Positions 1-5,637 of a DNA stretch of 23,999 bases are shown here, one piece after another (position 1 is the stretch's first letter; every line of letters starts with the position of its first letter). Source of the stretch: Mesotoga sp. UBA6090 (GTDB lineage Bacteria > Thermotogota > Thermotogae > Petrotogales > Kosmotogaceae); NCBI RefSeq assembly GCF_002435945.1, contig NZ_DIXC01000056.1:1-23999 (forward strand), written 5' to 3'. The notes beneath the pieces are model-generated. The model saw only the letters and a list, made by a program, of their open reading frames with translations, did not search any database and had not been told where the DNA came from. Position numbers and translations under genes: made by a program.

Positions 1-2
1 GA

Positions 3-122
3 AACAAGTACAAGAAAAGGAGAGGTCTCACAAAAGCGAGTAAATGGCTAAAAGCTCTCGCTCGCAGGGAGCCTCATCTATTTGTACACTGGACAATGGG
101 GATATTCTATATGGCTGGATAA
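3..122 (+). CDS. C-terminal 39 codons of a group II intron reverse transcriptase/maturase (cut by window edge)
   Basis: Frame 3 is open from the window edge to a TAA at 120-122. It encodes a basic stretch (KYKKRRGLTKASKWL) followed by REPHLFVHW, and ends MGIFYMAG. The pattern of a basic K/R-Y-K-x-x-R-G stretch, then a W-L helix, then L-F-x-H-W is typical of the C-terminus of bacterial group II intron-encoded proteins (maturase/DNA-binding region). The stop lies three bases before the first base of intron domain V, the arrangement expected when the intron protein is encoded in domain IV. The reverse transcriptase domain itself lies outside the window, so activity cannot be judged. The intron class is not assigned; the C-terminus looks unlike the class C ending I know. 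Confidence 0.8.
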   Translation, partial: NKYKKRRGLTKASKWLKALARREPHLFVHWTMGIFYMAG

Positions 123-125
123 TGG

Positions 126-159
126 GAGCCGGATGAATCGAGAGGTTCAAGTCCGGTTC
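126..159 (+). ncRNA. Group II intron domain V (catalytic hairpin)
   Basis: This is exactly 34 nt. The lower helix of nine pairs is formed by GAGCCGGAT (126-134) and GTCCGGTTC (151-159), including G-U wobbles. A two-base AA bulge (149-150) lies on the 3' strand. The upper five-pair helix GAATC/GGTTC is capped by a GAGA tetraloop (140-143). The catalytic AGC triad is at 127-129. All hallmarks of an intact catalytic domain V are present. Confidence 0.88.
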
Positions 160-166
160 TGAGAGA

Positions 167-191
167 GCCTGGGGGTGAAATCCCCCTGGGC
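167..191 (+). ncRNA. Group II intron domain VI hairpin
   Basis: GCC at 167-169 and GGGGG at 171-175 fold back on CCCCC at 182-186 and GGC at 189-191. The loop is TGAAAT, with a small internal mismatch at T170 opposite T187-G188. It follows domain V by a short linker, as expected. The branch-point adenosine is probably A193 in the CTACTC stretch just after the stem, but this is inference. Confidence 0.65.
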
Positions 192-200
192 TACTCACCG

Positions 201-253
201 AGCGAGGATCTGTTCTTCGTTCTTGGCCAAGATCAAAACCAAGATCTAGATCC
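201..253 (+). repeat. Interspersed repeat, copy 1 (core ATCTGTTCTTCGTTCTTGG-like)
   Basis: The first 26 bases match 23775-23800 at 24 of 26 positions. Similarity continues with gaps to about 253 (matching to about 23830), including the shared ACCAAGA. It contains the 12-bp palindrome TCTTGGCCAAGA at 221-232. A third, shorter copy (14 of 15 bases) is at 23961-23975. Confidence 0.7.
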
Positions 254-338
254 TGGCCAGAAGCACGCCAAGATGACGTGAAGGGAGAGTCCCCTGCCCC
301 AAAATCAAGTTGTATCATCCGGTATATATCCCCGCACT

Positions 339-394
339 GTCATCCCGTTGAGCCTGCCCCAATATGCTTCTGTTTGGGGGTACTGATCGGGATC
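339..394 (+). repeat. Degenerate GTCATCCCG...CGGGATC palindromic repeat
   Basis: GTCATCCCG at 339-347 and CGGGATC at 388-394 are the two arms seen in the tighter copies elsewhere. Here they are separated by about 40 bases that carry their own small inverted pair (CCCC at 357-360 opposite GGGGG at 376-380). It may be a copy interrupted by an insertion. Confidence 0.4.
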
Positions 395-601
395 CCGTAT
401 TTGAGAACCGCTGATCGCTGCAAAGAGCCGAGAAAGAGCATTTACGAGAGTTCGCTGCGCTCACGAGAAGACGAGAGCACCGTCTCGCCCTGTCTCCTTA
501 TCTCGTGGCCCTTTACGAAGAACTTTGACACAAAGTGTCGAAGAATCGTTTTTTCCAGCATACAGCCTTCAGCGTTTCTTATCCAAGCGGCTCTTTTAGC
601 C

Positions 602-640
602 CGACGAAGTCGGAACTGGCCTTTGCGAAGCAAAGACTGG
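602..640 (+). repeat. 39-nt double mini-hairpin repeat, copy 1
   Basis: Two adjacent small hairpins with GAA loops, CCGAC-GAA-GTCGG (601-613) and CTTTGC-GAA-GCAAAG (621-635), are joined by AACTGG. The 39-nt unit recurs in reverse orientation at 23559-23597 with only two differences, while the flanks diverge. The element therefore has sharp boundaries. Confidence 0.75.
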
Positions 641-721
641 CCACCGAAGTGCCTGGCCTGCACAGCGGACCGACCGCTTTTTGCCTTCTGCCTTGCGCCT
701 GTGAGAGGGCTTCCCCTCTTC

Positions 722-741
722 GGGCGAACGGCCGTTCGCCC
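722..741. repeat. Perfect 20-bp palindrome GGGCGAACGGCCGTTCGCCC
   Basis: The sequence equals its own reverse complement over all 20 bases and is followed by CTACAAG. From memory, palindromes of this shape (GGGCG-x-ACGGCCGT-x-CGCCC followed by CTAC) occur as dispersed repeats in unrelated bacteria. No T-run follows, so it is not a standard terminator. Confidence 0.7.
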
Positions 742-1002
742 CTACAAGAAGAATATAATTTTGAATGAGATGACAGATAAAGAAGATCGGCCTGTGTTAG
801 CGGACTGGCTTTGAGGATCTTTCCCCGCGAAGCGAGCCTTGCGTCCTGGCGTGGTCTTCGGCGCATTGCGTCTAGAATTCTGTTGTAGACTCACTTCTGC
901 TTCGGATTTTTCGAAGGACGGGTCCAGGGTCTTGGACTAAGGACCAAGGACGGTCTTTTCTTAGCACAACGAGATGTGAGATTAATTGAATTTCCTACCA
1001 AT

Positions 1003-1032
1003 GTCATCCCGTAGTGCTCCCATACGGGATCT
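1003..1032 (+). repeat. GTCATCCCG/CGGGATCT palindromic repeat
   Basis: The arms ATCCCGTA (1005-1012) and TACGGGAT (1023-1030) form an 8-bp stem with a 10-base loop. The unit is in the same orientation as the copy at 23683-23710. Confidence 0.7.
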
Positions 1033-1130
1033 CGCATCTAAGATTCGCTTTTCGCTCGTCGCTGAACTCTGGCGAGAGCTGTCAGCTGATGAAGGCCAAG
1101 GAACCGTTCCCCGTTTAAGAGAAGAACCCA

Positions 1131-1158
1131 GATCCCGGATCGCTGTCCGGGATGACAG
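1131..1158 (-). repeat. GTCATCCCG/CGGGATCT palindromic repeat, reverse orientation
   Basis: GATCCCGGA (1131-1139) pairs with TCCGGGAT (1146-1153) around a six-base loop and is followed by GACAG. On the minus strand it reads CTGTCATCCCGGA...TCCGGGATC, the same unit as at 1003 and 23683. Confidence 0.72.
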
Positions 1159-1292
1159 AGTGATGGATATCCGTTAAGTCATGATCGGCATGACTACTCA
1201 CAAAGAATGAAAGCATCTGGTAATCTTGAAGAACACAACAATCCGTCATGAACTTGATTCAGCATCGCGCTCTTCAAAACGCGGTTCTGATA

Positions 1293-1361
1293 ACCCGCTC
1301 CTAGTTACCCGAATTTCGTAACCCGATCCCATCAACCCGCTCTTCTCACCCGCTCTTTTTT
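1293..1361 (+). repeat. Five-unit degenerate 14-bp tandem repeat (ACCCG...)
   Basis: ACCCG occurs at 1293, 1307, 1321, 1335 and 1348, giving periods of 14, 14, 14 and 13 bases. Three of the five units continue with CTC. It lies about 50 bp upstream of the predicted -35 of ccdA. Function is unknown; it could be slippage-generated sequence or an array of protein-binding sites. Confidence 0.7.
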
Positions 1362-1406
1362 CCCCTGCAAAGGGTGACTGGCCTGAGAACTTCACAAAGA
1401 TTTCAT

Positions 1407-1435
1407 TTGCATGGAAAATCGAAATAGTTTATACT
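1407..1435 (+). promoter_or_regulatory. Sigma-A type promoter of ccdA-thioredoxin
   Basis: The -35 is TTGCAT (1407-1412), the spacer is 17 bases and the -10 is TATACT (1430-1435). Transcription would start near 1442, so the leader is only about 12 bases and consists mainly of the Shine-Dalgarno GGGAGGGG (1442-1449) before the ATG at 1454. Confidence 0.65.
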
Positions 1436-1453
1436 ATACCCGGGAGGGGTAAA

Positions 1454-2188
1454 ATGAATGAATTGACTTCTGCGGCAACGGGAACTCTAGGTTTATCACC
1501 AATGATCAGTCCAATCGTAACAACCAGTGTCACTTACGGCAGCGCGTTTCTAGGGGGACTGCTTTCTTTCTTCTCTCCTTGTATCCTTCCATTGATTCCG
1601 GTCTTCTTCGGAGTGTTGATGGGTGGCGCGAGCAATGCGAAGGCTCGTTTTATAAGGGGAGCGTTTTTCACCCTGGGAATGTCTATTTTCTTCTTCATAC
1701 TTGGAATCGGAGCAACGGGGCTTGGGACGTTTATCAGGCAGAATGTAGTCATGATGAACATCATTTCTGGAAGTCTCTTCATTCTCTTCGCATTCCTCTA
1801 TCTCTTTGAAATAGGCCTCAAGGGAGTGAATTTGAACGTTTGGAAGTTTGGTGGTTCGGCTGTAAGCGGTTTTGTCTTGGGGGCAGTACTCGGTCTCGTG
1901 TGGGTACCCTGTGCCGGTCCTATACTCGGATCGATTCTCGTTCTGGCAGCCAATCAATCCGCAATTGGCGAGGGCGGTCTTATGTTGTTAGTCTATTCGC
2001 TCGGCCTAAGCATACCTTTCCTTACGCTCAGCGGTCTTGTGGCAAAACTGACTTCTAATATCTCATTTGGCGGTGAGAGCAAATGGAGGAAGGCTGTCAA
2101 GGTGGCGGTCTTTGTTGTTTTACTTGCGGCGGGACTTCTAACTATGACAGGAAACCTAAACTTACTACAGTTCTCAACTGGAGGTTGA
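1454..2188 (+). CDS. ccdA: CcdA/DsbD-family membrane thiol-disulfide transporter
   Basis: The 244-residue membrane protein has a predicted core of about six hydrophobic segments. Two conserved cysteines sit in the family motifs: FSPC (Cys43) in the first core helix and VPCAGP (Cys153) in the fourth. CcdA proteins move reducing equivalents from cytoplasmic thioredoxin across the membrane to extracytoplasmic thiol proteins. Only the membrane domain is present, without the DsbD alpha or gamma domains. The ATG follows GGGAGGGG with close spacing. The next gene, a secreted CxxC thioredoxin-fold protein four bases downstream, is the obvious redox partner. No cytochrome c maturation gene is seen nearby, so a general role in extracytoplasmic disulfide reduction or isomerisation is more likely than cytochrome c biogenesis. 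The N-terminal 25 or so residues are longer than in minimal CcdA. Confidence 0.88.
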   Translation: MNELTSAATGTLGLSPMISPIVTTSVTYGSAFLGGLLSFFSPCILPLIPVFFGVLMGGASNAKARFIRGAFFTLGMSIFFFILGIGATGLGTFIRQNVVMMNIISGSLFILFAFLYLFEIGLKGVNLNVWKFGGSAVSGFVLGAVLGLVWVPCAGPILGSILVLAANQSAIGEGGLMLLVYSLGLSIPFLTLSGLVAKLTSNISFGGESKWRKAVKVAVFVVLLAAGLLTMTGNLNLLQFSTGG

Positions 2189-2192
2189 TTTA

Positions 2193-2867
2193 ATGAAAAA
2201 GATAATCTTTGTGCTTATCCTGGTTCTACCCGCTATGGCTTTCTCTTATTCCGGAATGCTGGACGATTTCGATACTGCTCTAAAACTTGCTCAGATCGAA
2301 GACAAAGAGGCCATAGTCATGTTCTCTGACACCAGCTGTGTCTACTGCGTCAAGTTTGTGAAGGAGACGCTTTCAGACGAAACTGTTCAAGATTTGCTGA
2401 GAGCGGGCTTTGTATTTTCTCAAATTTACAAAAGCAATCCCGGAACGGCTTCTTACATGGTTGGAGAGGGATTGAAGGGAATGACATATAATGACCTTTA
2501 CGCCTACTTCCAGATTAGGGGAACGCCGACACTATGGTTCTTCACGACTGAAGGAGCTCTCCTGACATATTTGCCGGGCTTTGTCCCCGCAAAAGATTTC
2601 GTTCCGATACTCCGCTTCATTGGAGAGAAGGCATATGAGTCGACAACTTTCGACGTTTTCCGCAGCAAGACTTCAGATTACATAGGTAATGCAAAGATAG
2701 TGCGGGTAACTGAAGAAGAGTACAACTATGTCCTGGAGAACGATCCCATCGCGCTTGAATATGAAGGTCAAGACGTTGACATATATACTGTATGGTTAAC
2801 AAGGGACGAGTCAACGGCCGAGGAGCTTCTGGAAGAGGGAGTTTTTAGGGTTATTCTACTGAACTGA
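2193..2867 (+). CDS. Secreted thioredoxin-fold protein (CVYC active site)
   Basis: This 224-residue protein has a short signal peptide (MKK, then a hydrophobic core, about residues 1-18) and a thioredoxin-like domain. The redox motif is Cys49-Val-Tyr-Cys52 in SDTSCVYCVKF, and the cis-proline region is RGTPTLWFF near residues 107-116. The overall pattern resembles the SoxW/thioredoxin-like family that accepts electrons from CcdA. The last 75 or so residues, after the thioredoxin fold, are not recognised. The start ATG is placed by GGAGG within the end of ccdA, so the two genes are co-transcribed and probably translationally linked. The 3' end overlaps the convergent macro-domain gene by 17 bases. 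Likely role: an extracytoplasmic reductant or isomerase supplied by CcdA. The substrate is unknown. Confidence 0.82.
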   Translation: MKKIIFVLILVLPAMAFSYSGMLDDFDTALKLAQIEDKEAIVMFSDTSCVYCVKFVKETLSDETVQDLLRAGFVFSQIYKSNPGTASYMVGEGLKGMTYNDLYAYFQIRGTPTLWFFTTEGALLTYLPGFVPAKDFVPILRFIGEKAYESTTFDVFRSKTSDYIGNAKIVRVTEEEYNYVLENDPIALEYEGQDVDIYTVWLTRDESTAEELLEEGVFRVILLN

Positions 2868-3411
2868 AATAATCGAGTGCGATCAAAAGGAACTCATCGT
2901 AAGCCTTCTTGTCGAGCAGGCACATCTTAATTAGCTTCAGAGAAGTGGATTTATTTTCGGATAGATGATCGCCAACGGCCCTTAGAAATTGATTTGCGCA
3001 AATAGATACCGGAACCCCGAAAATCCCTGTAGAAATTGCCGGAGTGGCGAGCGTAACGGCTTCCATTTCGGCAGCTTTTTTTAGTACGTGTGCAAACGAA
3101 GAGTAGAGCTTTTCTTCGAGATTGAGCTCACCATATTGTGGGCCGAATACGTGGATTATCTTCTTTGCATGAAGAGAGCCGGCTCCTGTAACGGCCACCT
3201 CGCCAATTTCCAGAGGGCCGTTCTCGCGAACATAGGCGTCGCTCTCAAGCTGTATCTCTTTTCCACCAGCCCTTACAAGCGCTCCGGCTACGCCTCCCCC
3301 ATGCCTCAAATAACCGTTCGCCGCATTGACAATGACGTCAACTTCCTGTTCAGTAATATCCGAAATCTCAAGCTGAACGACTCGTCCCTCTTCGAGAATG
3401 AAACTCTTCAT
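2851..3411 (-). CDS. Macro-domain (ADP-ribose-binding) protein
   Basis: The 186-residue protein is essentially one macro domain. Motifs are VDVIVNAANGYLRHGGGVAG (residues 25-44, ADP-ribose binding loop) and AISTGIFGVP (125-134, diphosphate loop). Macro domains bind ADP-ribose or its derivatives, and many remove ADP-ribose from proteins, nucleic acids or O-acetyl-ADP-ribose. The glycine-rich loop and Asn30/Asn32 are compatible with hydrolase activity. The ATG at 3411 overlaps the rarA stop (ATGA) and is preceded by GGAGG, so it is preferred over an in-frame start at 3444 that would extend into rarA. It is the last gene of the minus-strand cluster and is probably translated by coupling to rarA. 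Its natural substrate cannot be read from the sequence. Confidence 0.88.
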   Translation of the reverse strand: MKSFILEEGRVVQLEISDITEQEVDVIVNAANGYLRHGGGVAGALVRAGGKEIQLESDAYVRENGPLEIGEVAVTGAGSLHAKKIIHVFGPQYGELNLEEKLYSSFAHVLKKAAEMEAVTLATPAISTGIFGVPVSICANQFLRAVGDHLSENKSTSLKLIKMCLLDKKAYDEFLLIALDYFSSVE

Positions 3412-4733
3412 TTTTCCTCCGGGTAATTCTTCATGCCCTTCCATAACGATCTAAGTCTTTGAAGAACGAGTTTCTCTTTGCCGCTTTCTCCTGGAACATA
3501 AAAGACTTCCTCCTTTATTGATTCGGGCAGGTAGAACTCCCTTGAAAAGCCTCCCGAGCTGTGAGGATAGTTGTAGCCTTTGCTGTATCCCATTTCCTTC
3601 ATCACTTTCGTTACGGCATTGCGCAATTTCAACGGAACTTCCAGGTTGGGAGTCTTCTTTACGCTTTCCTGTGCCTTTGACATTGCGCTGTAGGTTCTGT
3701 TGCTTTTTGTGGCCACCGAAAGATAGATCGCGGCCTCTGAAAGATTAAGTTTGCACTCCGGCAAGCCAACATTGTTCACGGCTTCAAAGGCAGCATTGGC
3801 AACAACCAGCGCCATCGGATCTGACAGGCCGATATCCTCAGAAGAGAAGATGACCATCCTCCTTGCTATGAATTTTGGATCCTCTCCGCCCTCAAGCATT
3901 CTTAACATGTAATAAAGAGCCGCATCGGGATCGCTCCCTCTCATGCTCTTTATGAATGCAGAGATCAAGTCATAATGTTCCTCTCCCTTCTTCGTGTACC
4001 TTCCCGATGGGAGTACAGAGAGTTCATTCATGACTTCCAAATCAAGGACGGGTCTGTCTAGTGCCGCGGCGCTTTCTACGAGAGTATCTAGTAGGTTCAG
4101 TGCTATTCTGGCGTCGCCTCCGCTGCTCTGAGAAATCACATCGATCACGTCTTCGTTGACCTTTACACATGACTCTCTCAGAAGACTGTCCTTCACCATT
4201 GCCTTTCTGAGAAGATTGGCAATATCCTCTTGCTTTAGATTTTTCAAAATAACAAGTCTGCAGCGCGAGAGAAGAGCGGGATTGACCTCGAAACTGGGAT
4301 TCTCCGTTGTGGCGCCGATAAGGATTATAAGACCCTTCTCGGTCACTGGAAGGAAGACATCCTGCTGACTTTTGTTCAGCCGATGAATTTCGTCGACGAA
4401 AAGCACGAGTTGTTGGCCGACCCTCTTCAGTCTCTCTCCATGTTCGAAATGCTTCTTCAAATCGCCCGTTCCTTGAAGACTGGCACTGAAGAATTCAAAA
4501 TGGTATCGGTTTCCAAGCTTCGATTTGATGATTTCGCCTATCGTCGTCTTTCCTGTTCCAGGAGGACCATATAGAATCATAGAAAACAGCTTGCCACTCT
4601 CAACTGCTCCGCGAATAATCCCCTTGTTTCCAGTTAAGTGCTCCTGACCTACAACGTCATCAAACTCTCTTGGCCTAAGCCTCTCACTGAGAGGAGACCA
4701 GTTCGTTTCTGAAATACTCAATTGTTCTCTCAA
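3408..4733 (-). CDS. rarA: Replication-associated recombination protein A (RarA/MgsA AAA+ ATPase)
   Basis: RarA is a clamp-loader-like AAA+ ATPase that acts at stalled replication forks. The 441-residue protein has the family N-terminus PLSERLRPREFDDVVGQEHL, Walker A GPPGTGKT (56-63), Walker B LVLFVDEIHRLNK (109-121), a sensor 1 region GATTENPSFE and the conserved RSCR-type arginine-finger segment LLSRCRL. The C-terminal half has the MgsA tetramerisation region (SFIKSMRGSDPDAALYYM, then ARRMVIFSSEDIGL). Length matches the family. The start is a TTG at 4733 with AAGGGG close upstream, placed inside the end of the upstream epimerase gene (50-bp overlap). A second TTG four codons later (4721) is possible; homologues have about 18 residues before the RLRP motif, which favours the first. 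Confidence 0.93.
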   Translation of the reverse strand: MREQLSISETNWSPLSERLRPREFDDVVGQEHLTGNKGIIRGAVESGKLFSMILYGPPGTGKTTIGEIIKSKLGNRYHFEFFSASLQGTGDLKKHFEHGERLKRVGQQLVLFVDEIHRLNKSQQDVFLPVTEKGLIILIGATTENPSFEVNPALLSRCRLVILKNLKQEDIANLLRKAMVKDSLLRESCVKVNEDVIDVISQSSGGDARIALNLLDTLVESAAALDRPVLDLEVMNELSVLPSGRYTKKGEEHYDLISAFIKSMRGSDPDAALYYMLRMLEGGEDPKFIARRMVIFSSEDIGLSDPMALVVANAAFEAVNNVGLPECKLNLSEAAIYLSVATKSNRTYSAMSKAQESVKKTPNLEVPLKLRNAVTKVMKEMGYSKGYNYPHSSGGFSREFYLPESIKEEVFYVPGESGKEKLVLQRLRSLWKGMKNYPEEK

Positions 4734-5628
4734 GCCCCTTTTCCAGGTTCACAGAAGCCTCCCAATCCAGCAAGGATCTTGCTTTTTCTGCATCAAGGAT
4801 CGATTTCTTCAGATCACCTGGCCGGGATTCTTTGTGAACCGCTTCTTTAGAATAACCTGTTAGATTCTTCATTTTCGCGAACAATTCATTTACCGACGTT
4901 CCTGTTCCCGTTCCAACGTTCACGATTTCATTTTCGCATTTCTCGAGTGCCAGAAGATTCGCCTTAGCGACGTCACTAACGAATACATAGTCTCTTACGC
5001 ATTCCCCATCCCCGAAGATAACAACCTCTTGACCGCGAAGCATCCTCTCCGAGAAGATCGCGACAACGCCTGCCTCTCCGTAAGGGTCCTGTCGCGGGCC
5101 GTAGACATTGGCGTATCTGAGGACCATATACTTCATACCGATTTCGTTGGAGAAGAATCTAAGGTAGTTTTCAACTGAGAATTTTGCGATACCGTACGGA
5201 GAAAGTGGTTTGGGAAGCTCTTGTTCGTCGGTTGGAATCTTCTTGACGTCGTCGCCGTAGATCGCGCCACCCGTAGATGAAAAGATAACCTTCTTGATTC
5301 CGTATTTTGCCGCGATTTTCAGAAGCCTCAGCGAGCCAATAATATTTATCATCGCATCTTCTTCGGGTTCTCTAACCGATTTGGAGACGCTTATCTGAGC
5401 GGCCAGATGGAAGAGAGCGGTCGGTTTATGGAGCATGAAGACTCTTTCCATCATTTCGACGTCTGTTATGTCCTGTTCATAGAAGAGCGCTCGAGGATCT
5501 AAGTTCTCAATCTTTCCACTCGATAGATTGTCCACAACGATGGGTATCTTTCCAGCTGAAATCAAGTGGTCTACAACGTGTGATCCGATGAATCCTGCTC
5601 CTCCAGTAACCAAATAGTTTTCGGCCAT
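4684..5628 (-). CDS. galE: UDP-glucose 4-epimerase-like NAD-dependent sugar epimerase
   Basis: An extended short-chain dehydrogenase of 314 residues. The Rossmann motif is VTGGAGFIGSH (7-17), followed by D33-N-L-S-S-G typical of UDP-sugar epimerases. The catalytic Ser/Thr lies around 118-119 (FSSTGGAIYGD), and the YxxxK pair is Tyr145/Lys149 in PLSPYGIAK. The C-terminal part contains RYANVYGPRQDP and the VRDYVFVSDVA motif. The family interconverts nucleotide sugars such as UDP-glucose/UDP-galactose, supplying glycans for the envelope. Exact substrate specificity (glucose, N-acetylglucosamine or uronic acid forms) cannot be settled from sequence alone. The start ATG is preceded by AGGAGGAAAGC. 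The gap to the upstream glycosylase gene is nine bases, so they share a transcript. Confidence 0.85.
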   Translation of the reverse strand: MAENYLVTGGAGFIGSHVVDHLISAGKIPIVVDNLSSGKIENLDPRALFYEQDITDVEMMERVFMLHKPTALFHLAAQISVSKSVREPEEDAMINIIGSLRLLKIAAKYGIKKVIFSSTGGAIYGDDVKKIPTDEQELPKPLSPYGIAKFSVENYLRFFSNEIGMKYMVLRYANVYGPRQDPYGEAGVVAIFSERMLRGQEVVIFGDGECVRDYVFVSDVAKANLLALEKCENEIVNVGTGTGTSVNELFAKMKNLTGYSKEAVHKESRPGDLKKSILDAEKARSLLDWEASVNLEKGLERTIEYFRNELVSSQ

Positions 5629-5637
5629 GCTTTCCTC

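Larger units (their letters stand above)
1..198 (+). mobile_element. 3' end of a group II intron
   Basis: The segment contains, in the correct order, the end of the intron-encoded protein (stop at 120-122), a 34-nt domain V (126-159), a domain VI hairpin (about 167-191) and a CTACTCAC 3' end (191-198). The 3' splice junction is put at about 197-200 because bacterial group II introns usually end shortly after a CTACTC-like stretch. The 5' exon, domains I-III and most of the maturase gene are upstream of the window. The 3' exon is the non-coding repeat island, so the intron sits in an intergenic site. Confidence 0.82.
199..1453. other. Non-coding, repeat-rich island between the intron and ccdA
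   Basis: No convincing gene is seen in about 1.25 kb. Open frames here lack Shine-Dalgarno sites, give low-complexity basic peptides and coincide with repeats. Contents: a copy of an element also found at 23775 (201-253); GTCATCCCG palindromes (339-394, 1003-1032, 1131-1158); small GAA- or AAA-looped hairpins (523-539, 601-634, 826-834); a 20-bp perfect palindrome (722-741); a run of GGAC-containing near-heptamers (920-955, TTGGAC-TAAGGAC-CAAGGAC); a 14-bp tandem repeat (1293-1361); and the ccdA promoter (1407-1435). The mixture suggests repeated accretion of short mobile or REP-like elements. Confidence 0.7.

Noticed and set aside
278..814. 178-codon open frame in the first island
   Set aside because: No Shine-Dalgarno site, low-complexity basic product, and it runs through the GTCATCCCG repeat, the 39-nt double hairpin and the 20-bp palindrome. 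The same peptide (RRSRNW-LRSKDW) appears in the repeat copy at 23559-23597, so it is translated repeat.
986..1177. 63-codon open frame between two palindromes
   Set aside because: Its sequence is mostly the two palindromic repeats and their spacer; no ribosome-binding site.
1293..1361. CRISPR array
   Set aside because: The repeating core is only 5 bases with a fixed 14-base period; there are no unique spacers of 30 bases or more and no cas genes. It is a short tandem repeat.
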